From Hyphomicrobium methylovorum (GTDB taxonomy: Bacteria > Pseudomonadota > Alphaproteobacteria > Rhizobiales > Hyphomicrobiaceae), in assembly GCF_013626205.1 (NCBI RefSeq), contig NZ_QHJE01000001.1, forward strand, positions 2,398,501 to 2,462,500: a stretch of DNA of 64,000 nucleotides, written 5' to 3'. The notes under the pieces were generated by a model. That model saw only the letters and a list, made by a program, of their open reading frames with translations, made no database searches and was not told the DNA's origin. The position numbers were made by a program, and so were the translations under genes. This document shows, piece after piece, positions 27,381 through 35,774 of the stretch (position 1 is its first letter; the number at the start of each line of letters is the position of its first letter).

Positions 27381-27410
27381 CGCCGAATGCTTCAGAGCAT
27401 CGCAACAAAG

Positions 27411-27440
27411 AAAGCCCCGGTTTCCGGGGCTTTCACTTTT
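27411..27440 (+). terminator. Rho-independent terminator after the Ala/Glu-rich gene
   Basis: AAAGCCCCGG-TTT-CCGGGGCTTT, ten perfect pairs and a three-base loop, followed by CACTTTT. Confidence 0.85.
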
Positions 27441-27542
27441 CTGGGAAACGTTTTCAGCGCGATCACATTTCTCTTCGCGAGACTTTGCTTTCCGCGTTGC
27501 TGGACTAAACTGTTGCCATCAAGGCGCGAACAGGAGGCGACT

Positions 27543-27725
27543 ATGAATGCGGTAGAAATTCAAGCGCACGCGCGGCAACTGTTTGAAGCCCACGGCGCGA
27601 AGGCGCTGGCTGAAGCGGCTCAAATGGTTCGCAAAGTCGAAGAGAGCGGCGATAAGCGGCTTGTTGATGACTGGCGCCGTATCCAGGTGGCGCTTACGCA
27701 ATTGCGCGGGCCCGGCGTCAGCTAA
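27543..27725 (+). CDS. 60-residue helical protein of unknown function
   Basis: A short cytoplasmic protein, almost wholly alpha-helical in character (EIQAHARQLFEAHGAKALAEAAQMVRKVEE, then DDWRRIQVALTQLRGP). A good CAGGAGG lies seven bases before the ATG. The frame extends upstream to 27387 across the terminator of the preceding gene, so the longer version is rejected. Its last eight bases overlap the 3' end of the convergent btaB. No function is known to me. Confidence 0.65.
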   Translation: MNAVEIQAHARQLFEAHGAKALAEAAQMVRKVEESGDKRLVDDWRRIQVALTQLRGPGVS

Positions 27726-28434
27726 GCCAAGCTGCTAGTCGATCCGGCAGCGGCGTCGAAAGGCCATCCGGTTGGTGCTGGCCAATTCGGACATGCGCCG
27801 CGTATCCGAGTTTGCCTTCGCTGAATCTGGTATCGCGGCCATGCCGTGACGCGATCTTCGTTGCAACGTCTGAAAGATCGAGACGCGGCGTTACGCTGAA
27901 GTGGCGCAACCACGCGCGAAGGGCGCGTCGCGGAACGGGGTGCAATCCGTTCATGCTGCCGAAATCGACGATGTGCAGTTCGCCGCGCGGGGCAAGCTGC
28001 GTAAGTGCGTTGTCGAGAACCTTCTCCCATGCGGGGATCATCGACAACGCATATGAGATTACGATGCGGTCTGCCGCATAGAGGCCGAACAGGTTGCGGG
28101 CGGAGAACGTCGCCGCGTCGGCTTCGGCGAGCTGGATGGTGTCGCGAAACGGGCTTCTCGCCACGGCGGCGCGTGCCGTCTTCAGCATTTCACCCGAAAG
28201 GTCGATGCCGAAAAAGTCCGCGTCGGGATAGAGGCGTGCGGCACGCAGCAGGTTGCGCGCCGTTCCGCAGCCGATTTCCAGAACCGAACCGCATGGTGGC
28301 GGCTCGACCGCCGCCAGCATCCTGTCGCGCCCGAAAAGGTAGGGGCGACGGGTCACGTCATAGATGAAACGCTGATGGCGGTAGATGGCATTCATCGTAT
28401 CGGCGTGGTTGGTCATCTGCCGTCCGTTGATCAA
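27718..28434 (-). CDS. btaB: Diacylglyceryl-homoserine N-methyltransferase BtaB
   Basis: A 238-residue SAM-dependent methyltransferase. Motif I is 'VLEIGCGTARN' (51-61), followed by 'DFFGIDLSGEML', 'EADAATF' and 'ISYALSMIPAW'. In the DGTS betaine-lipid pathway BtaB adds three methyl groups to diacylglycerylhomoserine. Its start overlaps the stop of btaA by four bases (ATGA-type), and this coupling to a clear BtaA supports the specific call over a generic methyltransferase. It is the last gene of the plcP-btaA-btaB unit. Confidence 0.9.
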   Translation of the reverse strand: MINGRQMTNHADTMNAIYRHQRFIYDVTRRPYLFGRDRMLAAVEPPPCGSVLEIGCGTARNLLRAARLYPDADFFGIDLSGEMLKTARAAVARSPFRDTIQLAEADAATFSARNLFGLYAADRIVISYALSMIPAWEKVLDNALTQLAPRGELHIVDFGSMNGLHPVPRRALRAWLRHFSVTPRLDLSDVATKIASRHGRDTRFSEGKLGYAAHVRIGQHQPDGLSTPLPDRLAAWLS

Positions 28435-29678
28435 GCGGTTTTGATGTACAGGTGGAAGCCGCCGTAGATGGCGGAGCGATCCTTTGCGTGAATTTCCGCG
28501 GAGCGCGCTTCGTCATAGCGCCAACGGTCGAGCAGTGCCGCAGGAACACGGCCGGGCAGAATGGTTTTTTCGCCGGCTGTGCGGAAGATGACACGGGCGC
28601 CAGGGCGTGCCGTGCGCGTGATTTCGCGCCAGAGCTTGGTGAGGGTTTTGTCGTCCATCCAATCCTGGGCGTCGAGCAGAACGTATCGGTCAAGGCTGGA
28701 TGCGGGCTCGTTCTCAAGGAAGTGAATGAAGTTGTCGTGGATCGCGCTGACGCATCCGGTGCGCGTCTTGATCGCGAGGAAGTTTGCTTTTTCGAGGTAG
28801 GGCGGGCACGGGCCTTGGCCTTCGGCTGCGTAGCGGCGGCCGAATGCCTGCCAGGCGAAGTAGTTGTCCTTCAGATCGAATGCGGTTGCGAGCCGCTCCG
28901 TGCGCGCTTTCAGAACGGAGGCCATCGGCTGAGCGCCGTGTTCGGACAGGGCCTCATATTGCGCCGGAGGAATTCCGAGCCCGAACAGCGATGCTCGATT
29001 TGCCGTCAGCCATCGCAGGAGCGGGCGCTCGAAGGCTGGCGCGAACTCGCGATCGAAGATCTCGCGCTGCTCGCTCAGCGATTTTGCTTCCAGCAAGCGC
29101 TTTGGGTTTACGCCCAGCACGCGTGCAAGGATGTGTCCTGTCGAGATGAAGCGGCCGAGAAGTCCGTGGCGATAGAAATTGCGAGCGAAGCGCGAAATCC
29201 GTTGGCGGCCGGTTGCGTCGCGGCCTTCCCAATAAGCGCGGCTCGACGCATCGAGGTGAGGGGCGATGAGATCGCGATAGAGGTAGACGTTGCGGCGATC
29301 GTCAGCAGCGCCGAAGAAGCGGAAGAACGCCAAGTGGGTTGGAAGGTGGCGTGCCGCTGCCAGCTTCAAGTTTAGAAGGGCAATGTGAGTCCGGTTGAGA
29401 TCAACCGCGTAGATGCGCGCTGGATTTGCCGTGAGGTAGCTCATCACGTTGCAGCCGCCGGAGGCGATCGTGACGATGCGGCTTTGCGAGTCGAGTTCCA
29501 GCGCTTCCATGTCGGCGCGGGGATCTTCCCAGATTTGCGGATAGACAAGCGAGCGGAACGCGAACGTGAAAACGCGTTCGAGAACACCGGTGCTGCTGAG
29601 CGCCCTGTTGCGATGTACGGCCTCGCTCAGGAGGTCCGCACTGTCGGGTGTCATCAGTCGTGCCGTGGCATCCATCAA
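28431..29678 (-). CDS. btaA: S-adenosylmethionine:diacylglycerol 3-amino-3-carboxypropyltransferase BtaA
   Basis: A 415-residue enzyme that transfers the aminocarboxypropyl group of SAM to diacylglycerol, making diacylglycerylhomoserine. Hallmarks: 'FAFRSLVYPQIWEDP' near residue 45, 'IASGGCNVMSYL' (SAM site), 'AVDLNRTHIALLNLKLAA', 'VLLDAQDWM' and 'ARVIFRTAGE' near the end. Length is as in known BtaA proteins. It lies 78 bases after plcP and overlaps btaB. In Sinorhizobium and Rhodobacter the pathway is induced by phosphate starvation. Confidence 0.95.
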   Translation of the reverse strand: MMDATARLMTPDSADLLSEAVHRNRALSSTGVLERVFTFAFRSLVYPQIWEDPRADMEALELDSQSRIVTIASGGCNVMSYLTANPARIYAVDLNRTHIALLNLKLAAARHLPTHLAFFRFFGAADDRRNVYLYRDLIAPHLDASSRAYWEGRDATGRQRISRFARNFYRHGLLGRFISTGHILARVLGVNPKRLLEAKSLSEQREIFDREFAPAFERPLLRWLTANRASLFGLGIPPAQYEALSEHGAQPMASVLKARTERLATAFDLKDNYFAWQAFGRRYAAEGQGPCPPYLEKANFLAIKTRTGCVSAIHDNFIHFLENEPASSLDRYVLLDAQDWMDDKTLTKLWREITRTARPGARVIFRTAGEKTILPGRVPAALLDRWRYDEARSAEIHAKDRSAIYGGFHLYIKTA

Positions 29679-29756
29679 GGGATCTCCAAACGAACTCTGG
29701 TTTCGGGTTGCTGTGTGGTTGAATGAGATTTCGTGGTGTGTTGGCGTAAGTGGCTT

Positions 29757-30569
29757 TCAAGCCGCTTCAACCAGGCCTCCGCGCCGGGTTCCGCGCTGGG
29801 CCCGCTTCTGCATGACGCTTTTCCAGTCGATGATTTCGAATGTGCCGTCGAAGCGCTCGGCGATCGCGGTGCAGCTTTCGACCCAGTCGCCGCAATTCAG
29901 GTAATGGATACCGGCGATCATCCGATCGTTGGCGTGGTGGATGTGACCGCAGATGAGACCGGAGGCGCCGCGCCTGCGCGCTTCGCTTGCGAGCGCTTCT
30001 TCAAATTCGCCGATGTAGCTGACAGCGGTTTTAACTTTCCGCTTCAAGAATGCCGACAATGACCAGTGGCCCAGCCCGAATATGCGGCGTGCGAAATTCA
30101 GCGGAACGTTGAGCGCGAGCGCCGCGTCGTAGGAGCGGTCTCCCAGGAAGGCGAGCCAGCGTGCGTAACGAACGACGACGTCGAATTCATCGCCATGCAG
30201 AACGAGGTATTTTTTGCCGTCCGCGCTTTCGTGGATCGCGTCGCGATGCAATTCAACGCCGCCGAAATGCATGCCGGTATATTCGCGCAATCCGTCGTCG
30301 TGATTGCCGGGAATGAAGATGATGCGCGTGCCTTTGCGGGCTTTGCGCAGAAGTTTCTGAAGAACGTCGTTGTGGCTCTGCGGCCAATGCGGGCCGCGGC
30401 GCACCTTCCAGAAATCGACGATGTCGCCGACGAGATAGAGAACCTCGCATTCGACGTCTTTCAGAAAGTCGAGCAGGGCTGCAGTTTGGGAACTGCGCAT
30501 GCCCAAATGGACATCGGAAATGAATACGGCGCGATAATTGAACTCGCCCGTGGCGGTGGATGCGCTCAC
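29757..30569 (-). CDS. plcP: PlcP-type phospholipase C (metallophosphoesterase) of phosphate-starvation lipid remodelling
   Basis: A 270-residue calcineurin-like phosphoesterase with all metal motifs: SDVHLG (Asp19, His21), GDIVD (Asp49), GNHDD (Asn89-Asp91), HGDEFD (125-130) and GHIHH (208-212). By sequence alone it would be called an LpxH-like UDP-diacylglucosamine diphosphatase. Its place directly before btaA-btaB and a PHO box upstream point instead to PlcP, which in Sinorhizobium meliloti cuts phosphatidylcholine to diacylglycerol, the substrate of BtaA. Start: ATG at 30569. The family is certain; the PlcP role is strong inference from context. Confidence 0.88.
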   Translation of the reverse strand: MSASTATGEFNYRAVFISDVHLGMRSSQTAALLDFLKDVECEVLYLVGDIVDFWKVRRGPHWPQSHNDVLQKLLRKARKGTRIIFIPGNHDDGLREYTGMHFGGVELHRDAIHESADGKKYLVLHGDEFDVVVRYARWLAFLGDRSYDAALALNVPLNFARRIFGLGHWSLSAFLKRKVKTAVSYIGEFEEALASEARRRGASGLICGHIHHANDRMIAGIHYLNCGDWVESCTAIAERFDGTFEIIDWKSVMQKRAQRGTRRGGLVEAA

Positions 30570-30710
30570 CGTCGCCCCCTCATCGCAATGCTAGCAGCTC
30601 GTTTTTGTCGAGGCGGCCGCCAGCGCGGTATCGTGCTCAGTTGAGGAAAGCGGTGCGCGTTTTCTGGACGCGCTCTAAGCTCTCCATGGCACGCGATGAG
30701 CCGGATTCAT

Positions 30711-30728
30711 GTAACAGGCGTATGACAG
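30711..30728 (-). promoter_or_regulatory. PHO box upstream of plcP-btaA-btaB
   Basis: Read on the minus strand, CTGTCAT-ACGC-CTGTTAC is two seven-base repeats spaced by four, against the PhoB consensus CTGTCAT-N4-CTGTCAT. Only the last two bases of the second repeat differ. It lies about 140 bases upstream of the plcP ATG and points toward it. Confidence 0.75.
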
Positions 30729-30783
30729 AATCAGTCCGCGCGACGACTCGGCGCGAATTCAGGGTTCGATACTGGTGACCGGA

Positions 30784-31017
30784 TCAGTATTCGATGCGCT
30801 GGAAGATCCGTTCCCAGACGAACAGCAACACCGTGTCGATGGCACCGACGAGTAAGAAGGCCATTGCGATCGGAACGGTGGAGGATTCCGGAAGCCCTAA
30901 GTCTGAGCCGCGCGTCGATACCGCGAGAGCGGCTGCGAGGCTGATGAGGGCGAGGATGGCGAAGAAGACTTGGACGAACTTGAGCGAGCGCTCACGCTCA
31001 CGGCGGATGGTGCTCAT
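30784..31017 (-). CDS. 77-residue membrane protein of unknown function
   Basis: A small protein with a basic N-terminus (STIRRERERSLK) and two membrane helices (VQVFFAILALISLAAALAV and VPIAMAFLLVGAIDTVLLFVW) joined by a polar loop, ending in 'ERIFQRIEY'. Both ends should face the cytoplasm by the positive-inside rule. The family is not known to me. A CtrA-type motif lies about 80 bases upstream. It follows the cca operon on the same strand but with a 90-base gap, so it may have its own promoter. Confidence 0.65.
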   Translation of the reverse strand: MSTIRRERERSLKFVQVFFAILALISLAAALAVSTRGSDLGLPESSTVPIAMAFLLVGAIDTVLLFVWERIFQRIEY

Positions 31018-31095
31018 CGGGTGTCCCTGACGCGTTACAAATAGAAAACCCCGGAGAGCATCTTAACTTTGCTCGGGCCGAACACAAAGACATAT

Positions 31096-31111
31096 TTAAC
31101 GGTTCGTTAAC
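31096..31111. promoter_or_regulatory. CtrA-type binding motif TTAA-N7-TTAAC
   Basis: TTAA-CGGTTCG-TTAAC fits the CtrA consensus exactly. It lies 80 bases before the 77-residue membrane protein gene and overlaps the stop codon of cca. The core TTAACG-GTT-CGTTAA is also an inverted repeat, so a dimeric repressor is an alternative. Confidence 0.45.
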
Positions 31112-32363
31112 CAAGTTGCTCCGCAGTCAACGCAGCGAGCTTTGCACGCAACGTCGTTTTGCATTGCGGAAAATCGGCGGCCATCCACCATCGTTCGAAG
31201 GCATCGAGGATGCGTCCGACGGCGGGGCCGGGTGCTGTGCCGAGGGCGAGAACGTCGGCGCCGGAGAACGGCATCTGTGGTGCCTTCCAGCGGTCCGCCA
31301 GAAGGGCGCGGCGTCGCCATGCGTTATCCGTCACCGAGGCTTCGGAACGCGCCCAGGCGGCAATTACGGCGCGGGAAAAGGCTTCCGGTCCAAGCTTGTA
31401 CAGTTGGGCGCGTGCGGTGGCGTCTGGCGCTGCCGGATCGATTTCCGGCACGGCGATTGCGATGACTTCCAGGGCGTCGGTTTCGGCGTTCGAAAGGCGC
31501 AAGTCACGGCCAAGGATTGCGGCATCCTCGGGGGTGGAAACAGCAAGTGCGGCTAGGCGAGTGATCGGATCGGCGCGGCGGCCAAGGGCCGTTTCGATGC
31601 TGGCTAGTCGGGTCAGCCGTTGCGGAGCGATGTTGGTTCGCACAAGGAGCGGGAGGATGCCCGCCTCGTTCATTGCGGCGACGACTTCCGGAGCGTGCCG
31701 CGCCGTGAGCAATTTCATCAATTCACTGCGGATGCGCTCAGCGGCGAGTCCGGAAAGGCCGTCCTTCAAAGCCGTAACAGCGGCAAGTCCTGTGGGATCG
31801 AGCTGTCCCTCGCTGTAGCCAGCGCTGAAGCGAAAGAAGCGGAGGATGCGGAGATAATCTTCGCGAATGCGCGTTTTGGCGTCGCCAATGAAACGCACGC
31901 GGCGGTGACGAATGTCGTCGACGCCGCCGACGGTGTCGAATAGCGTGCCGTTCTCGGAGCAGGAGAGCGCGTTGATCGTGAAATCGCGCCGGTCTGCGTC
32001 TTCGCTCCACGATGTCGTGAAGGCGACGACGGCGTGGCGGCCGTCCGTTTCAACGTCCCGGCGCAGTGTCGTGACTTCAAACGTGTGGCCATTCGAGACG
32101 AGCGTGACGGTGCCGTGCGCGAGGCCGGTTGGATGCGTGCCCAGTCCGGCCGCTCGTGCAAGGCGGATCACTTCGTCGGGTATGGCGGTTGTTGCCAGGT
32201 CGACCTCGCGGACAGGCCGACCGTAGAGCGCGTCGCGTACGGCACCGCCGATGACGCGCGTTTCGGCCTTTCCAGCCGTAAGCGCGGCGAATACACGGCG
32301 AAGCGGTTCCGCGTTCAGCCAGTCTCCGCGGATGCGGATATGTTGCGCGTGCGGTTCCGTCAT
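31107..32363 (-). CDS. cca: CCA tRNA nucleotidyltransferase / poly(A) polymerase family protein
   Basis: A 418-residue enzyme that adds or repairs the 3' CCA of tRNAs. The nucleotidyltransferase core shows 'RVIGGAVRDALYGRPVREVDLATTA' (Gly loop and the catalytic D-x-D region), 'HGTVTL', 'RRDFTINAL' and the motif 'IREDYLRILRFFRF'. The C-terminal helical part carries the tRNA-binding neck and body. The ATG at 32363 lies after the stop of the preceding DUF6111 gene; the longer frame overlaps that gene. It is the last gene of a three-gene operon with the Nudix hydrolase and DUF6111. Confidence 0.95.
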   Translation of the reverse strand: MTEPHAQHIRIRGDWLNAEPLRRVFAALTAGKAETRVIGGAVRDALYGRPVREVDLATTAIPDEVIRLARAAGLGTHPTGLAHGTVTLVSNGHTFEVTTLRRDVETDGRHAVVAFTTSWSEDADRRDFTINALSCSENGTLFDTVGGVDDIRHRRVRFIGDAKTRIREDYLRILRFFRFSAGYSEGQLDPTGLAAVTALKDGLSGLAAERIRSELMKLLTARHAPEVVAAMNEAGILPLLVRTNIAPQRLTRLASIETALGRRADPITRLAALAVSTPEDAAILGRDLRLSNAETDALEVIAIAVPEIDPAAPDATARAQLYKLGPEAFSRAVIAAWARSEASVTDNAWRRRALLADRWKAPQMPFSGADVLALGTAPGPAVGRILDAFERWWMAADFPQCKTTLRAKLAALTAEQLG

Positions 32364-32367
32364 GGCG

Positions 32368-32664
32368 TCAGTTGTCTTGCGCCTTGGCTGGCGGCTCATG
32401 GATGGTGTGACCGGGCGTAAGCTTTCCGTCTTGAACCGACGGGGGCACGTAAACGTCCTGCGGGTTGTTGTGCGAGCGCGATGAGAAAGTGACCAGCGTT
32501 GCCAGCATCAGCGCGGCACCGGCAACGAACAGGCGCAGCAGCGGGGCCCGGCGCAACACGGCGCCAATGCCCGCCCATTCATCGTCCTTGAATGCGACCC
32601 AGGCGATGTAAGCGACCGTTGGGAGCATGAAGAAGAAAATATTCTCGATAACGATGCGGCTCAT
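32368..32664 (-). CDS. DUF6111 membrane protein
   Basis: A 98-residue protein with two membrane helices (IENIFFFMLPTVAYIAWVAF and LLRLFVAGAALMLATLVTF) and a Pro-rich polar end (DVYVPPSVQDGKLTPGHTI). Proteins of this type (DUF6111) are regularly found between a Nudix hydrolase and cca in Rhizobiales; function unknown. Its start overlaps the Nudix stop by four bases and its stop is four bases before the cca start, so the three genes are translationally coupled. Confidence 0.8.
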   Translation of the reverse strand: MSRIVIENIFFFMLPTVAYIAWVAFKDDEWAGIGAVLRRAPLLRLFVAGAALMLATLVTFSSRSHNNPQDVYVPPSVQDGKLTPGHTIHEPPAKAQDN

Positions 32665-33314
32665 GCGCTGACCAGTCTCCGATAGAGCGAGCGGATGATC
32701 CCCGCAGTCGCTCCCCATATATAGTGTTCGCCGTAGGGCATCGCATAGAAGCGTCGTTCACCGCTGCTCCACAATCTGCTTTCGATCCTATGGTTGGCTT
32801 CGTTCATCAAAAATGCGAGCGGCACCTCGAACACGCGAGCGACTTCGGTGGGCTCCGCCTCAAGGGTAAAGCCGGGGCGGACGAGCGCCACGGCCGGGGT
32901 GACGATGTAGCCGGTGCCGGTGCGGTAGGCCGGGAGGTACCCCAGCAGGTCGAGAAACTCCGAACCAAGGGCGACTTCCTCTCTCGCCTCGCGGGCCGCC
33001 GCGGCGAAGGGTGTTTCGTCGAAGGTTTCGACCTTGCCGCCCGGAAAGGCGATCTGTCCCGCGTGGGCGGAGAGATGCGCCGTCCGCTCTGTCAGAATGA
33101 CGGTCAAGGGATCGCGAGCCACGACGGGGACCAGGACGGCGGCATGGCGCGGGGTGGCCGCGTACCTGTTCGCGCCGGGGTTAAGATCGTCGTCGCCCGG
33201 GCCTTGGGCGTCGTGGAGATCTGGCGGGATATTCAGCAATCGCGACCGGGCAAGCCGCGCAAAGTTGGCGGCATCAAGCTCGATGGCCACATTGGAGGCA
33301 GAAAGTGGGCTCAT
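32661..33314 (-). CDS. Nudix hydrolase, CoA pyrophosphatase type (NudL-like)
   Basis: A 217-residue hydrolase. The motif 'ILTERTAHLSAHAGQIAFPGGKVE' is the UPF0035/CoA-pyrophosphatase signature, followed by the Nudix box 'GGKVETFDETPFAAAAREAREEV', with the metal-binding REAREE glutamates intact. Known relatives split CoA or oxidised CoA to 3'-phosphoadenosine 5'-phosphate and phosphopantetheine. The ATG at 33314 starts with MSPLSASN; the frame extends 40 codons further up without family similarity. First gene of the coupled operon with DUF6111 and cca. Confidence 0.9.
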   Translation of the reverse strand: MSPLSASNVAIELDAANFARLARSRLLNIPPDLHDAQGPGDDDLNPGANRYAATPRHAAVLVPVVARDPLTVILTERTAHLSAHAGQIAFPGGKVETFDETPFAAAAREAREEVALGSEFLDLLGYLPAYRTGTGYIVTPAVALVRPGFTLEAEPTEVARVFEVPLAFLMNEANHRIESRLWSSGERRFYAMPYGEHYIWGATAGIIRSLYRRLVSA

Positions 33315-33422
33315 TTCACAATCATAACTGATCTGGGCGTGCGGCACGAGCGGGTGGCCGAGTCGCGCTGAATCACGATAGGATTGAATGGTAGCGCACA
33401 CTCGTGCTGGCCTGACAGGATA

Positions 33423-34667
33423 ATGAGACCGCACGTGGCGAACACCGGAACGAAGACCTTCCTCTGTGCGCTGTTGGCCGTTTTGACGTTTGCGTGCGGG
33501 CTTTCGGTCATTGCGCCGCGGACCGCCTTGGCCGCCTCGTCGACCGCCGAGTTTTTATCTTCCCTTTCTGACGCCGAGATTGGCCAGTTTCGCGAGTGGC
33601 GGCAGCAGCGTGCCGTCTTCAACGATCAGGTCGACAGCTATTGGGATAGCGTCGAAGCAAAGCGGCAGGGCCGGCGGAAAAAGCGCGCCCGCAAGCTGCC
33701 GTTCGAGCGCAGCGACTATGAGATGAGCTTGCCGCCGCAATACAAAGGTCCATCGCTCGCGCCGTCGTTGGCGAAAAAATACAATTCATTTTTGGAGCAG
33801 CAAAAGACGACGAGCCCGACGCCGCCGAAGGAGCTCTCAACGGTCAGTGATTATCTGGCAGCGGCCAAGCGCGTGTATAACTTTACGCCCGAGCGTGTGA
33901 GCGAGCGCGAGTTCAAGCTTCGCTACGCGGAAGAGGCAACGGCGCTCGGGCTTTCCAAAGATCAGGTCGTGCGGGTCTATGCTCTCGAAACGGGCGGCAT
34001 CGGCACTTACGACATGCAGGCCGGAATTCACCCGGCGCGCAAGACGGGCCGCGCGATTTCGAGCGCGCTTGGGTATGCGCAGCTTCTGGACGCCAACTCG
34101 ATCAACGAGTTGGCGCGCAGCGGTGCAACGTTCATCGCGCGGCTAAACCAGCGTCTGCATAATCCCAACAATACGCCGGAGCGTACGGCCTCACTGAAGC
34201 GCAAGCTGGCGGTGTTGAAGCGGATGTATGCGAACGTCAAGAAACTCAAGTTCGAGTGGCATGTTCAGCAGGCTTACGCGAAGACCGAAGTCGGCATGGG
34301 GATCCATACGCTCAACATCGATGGCGACATCGGGCCAATGCTGCAGGCGATGAAACTCAGAACGCTGAAGGACACGGCCGCTCAGCAGGGACGGCATTCG
34401 CTGACGGGCGCGGAACTCGAGCTGATGAATCTTGCTGGTCCGCTTACCGGACTCGAGATGCTGGATGAGCCTGGCGCATCAGCTCCGACGGCGAACTTTT
34501 TCGCGCGGCGCGCTTACTACGTGAACAAGATGGTGATCGGGCTAACTGGATCGCAGCTTAAGGCCGAACTGGACCGGCGTATGACGCAGGCCGTCACGAC
34601 CGCCGGTTCGAAGGAATTTGCATCCGCATTCGATGAAGTGTTGAGCCGACGCGCATCCAATCGCTGA
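33423..34667 (+). CDS. Exported protein with possible lysozyme-like (transglycosylase-type) domain
   Basis: A 414-residue exported protein. The signal peptide is followed by a polar region and a second part from about residue 140. There 'VVRVYALETGGIGTYDMQAGI' with Glu189, then 'AISSALGYAQLL', recalls lytic transglycosylases, in which a catalytic Glu in 'ES(G)G' precedes a 'S..GA.GLMQ.' segment. The resemblance is partial and by eye. Start: ATG at 33423 after CAGGA. It is divergent from the Nudix operon and convergent with the old yellow enzyme gene. If active it would act on peptidoglycan. Confidence 0.6.
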   Translation: MRPHVANTGTKTFLCALLAVLTFACGLSVIAPRTALAASSTAEFLSSLSDAEIGQFREWRQQRAVFNDQVDSYWDSVEAKRQGRRKKRARKLPFERSDYEMSLPPQYKGPSLAPSLAKKYNSFLEQQKTTSPTPPKELSTVSDYLAAAKRVYNFTPERVSEREFKLRYAEEATALGLSKDQVVRVYALETGGIGTYDMQAGIHPARKTGRAISSALGYAQLLDANSINELARSGATFIARLNQRLHNPNNTPERTASLKRKLAVLKRMYANVKKLKFEWHVQQAYAKTEVGMGIHTLNIDGDIGPMLQAMKLRTLKDTAAQQGRHSLTGAELELMNLAGPLTGLEMLDEPGASAPTANFFARRAYYVNKMVIGLTGSQLKAELDRRMTQAVTTAGSKEFASAFDEVLSRRASNR

Positions 34668-34700
34668 GTGTGATGCTGTGCGCGTCGGCTCGATGATGCT

Positions 34701-35774
34701 TCAAGCGTGTTCGGTTTCCCGGCCGGAGAGCATCGGATAATCGGTATAGCCTTCCGGCCCCTGAGCGTAGAATGTCGTGGGGTCCGGCGCATTCAACTCG
34801 GCACCGATCTTGAAACGCTTGGGCAGATCCGGGTTGGCAATGAAGAGCTGACCAAAGGCAACGGCGTCCGCATCGCCCGATGCAAGGACGGCTTCCGCAG
34901 TCTCCTTCGTGAACTTTTCGTTGGCGATCGTGACGCCGCCGAAGCGCTTCTTCAGATCAGCGGTGATTGATCCTGGGCCCTGTTTCTCTCGCGTGCAGAT
35001 GAAAGCGAGACCGCGGCGGCCAACCTGCTCGGCAACGTATCCGAACGTCGCGAGCGGATCGTTGTCGCCCATGTCGTGAGTGTCGCCGCGCGGCGCGAGA
35101 TGGAGCCCGACGCGATCCGCGCCCCAGACCGCGATTGCAGCGTCAACGGCTTCAAGCATCAGTCGCGCGCGATTTTCGATCGGTCCACCGTAAGCGTCGG
35201 TGCGTTTGTTGGTGCTGTCCTGAAGGAATTGATCGAGCAGGTAGCCATTGGCGCCGTGGACTTCGACGCCGTCAAAACCTGCGCGTTTGGCGTTCTCTGC
35301 GCCGCGCCGATACTCCGCGATGATGCCTGGGAGTTCGTCGATCTCAAGTGCGCGCGGAACGACAAACTCGCGCTTTGGGCGCACGAGGCTGATGTGTCCT
35401 TTCGGTGCGATTGCGCTTGGCGCAAACGGTAGCGCGCCGTCGAGATAAATCGGATCAGAGATGCGGCCGACATGCCAAAGCTGCAGCAGGATCGTGCCGC
35501 CCTTGGCGTGTACTGCATCGGTGATGCGCTTCCAGCCCGCGACCTGCTCATCCGACCAGATGCCCGGCGTATCGGGATAGCCGACACCCATCGGCGAAAT
35601 GGAGGTCGCTTCTGTCAGCATCAATCCGGCGGAGGCGCGCTGACTATAATACTCGCGCATCAAATCGTTTGGGACGCGGCCTTCGCTTGAACGGCATCGG
35701 GTGAGGGGAGCGAGAACGATGCGATTTTTAAGCGTGAAAGCGCCAGCCTTTAGGGGATCAAACAGCGATGTCAT
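34701..35774 (-). CDS. Old yellow enzyme family alkene reductase (NemA-like)
   Basis: A 357-residue FMN-dependent ene-reductase that uses NAD(P)H to reduce activated double bonds, nitro compounds or nitrate esters. Family features: 'NRIVLAPLTRCRS' near the start, 'LQLWHVGR' (FMN/substrate His region), 'GFDGVEVHGANGYLLDQFLQDSTNKRTDAYGG', and 'VAFGQLFIANPDLP' near the end. Length is normal. The start is an ATG with a purine-rich GGAAAGAAAA upstream. It is a single-gene unit with no NemR-type regulator beside it. Confidence 0.93.
   Translation of the reverse strand: MTSLFDPLKAGAFTLKNRIVLAPLTRCRSSEGRVPNDLMREYYSQRASAGLMLTEATSISPMGVGYPDTPGIWSDEQVAGWKRITDAVHAKGGTILLQLWHVGRISDPIYLDGALPFAPSAIAPKGHISLVRPKREFVVPRALEIDELPGIIAEYRRGAENAKRAGFDGVEVHGANGYLLDQFLQDSTNKRTDAYGGPIENRARLMLEAVDAAIAVWGADRVGLHLAPRGDTHDMGDNDPLATFGYVAEQVGRRGLAFICTREKQGPGSITADLKKRFGGVTIANEKFTKETAEAVLASGDADAVAFGQLFIANPDLPKRFKIGAELNAPDPTTFYAQGPEGYTDYPMLSGRETEHA

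Noticed and set aside
26761-27546. Repetitive DNA that could suggest a CRISPR or tandem-repeat array
   Set aside because: The repeats are degenerate, of irregular length, and are explained by Ala/Glu/Pro codons of one reading frame.
29757-30569. Metallophosphoesterase as a lipid A enzyme (LpxH)
   Set aside because: Not excluded by sequence, but btaAB directly downstream and a PHO box make the PlcP role the better explanation.
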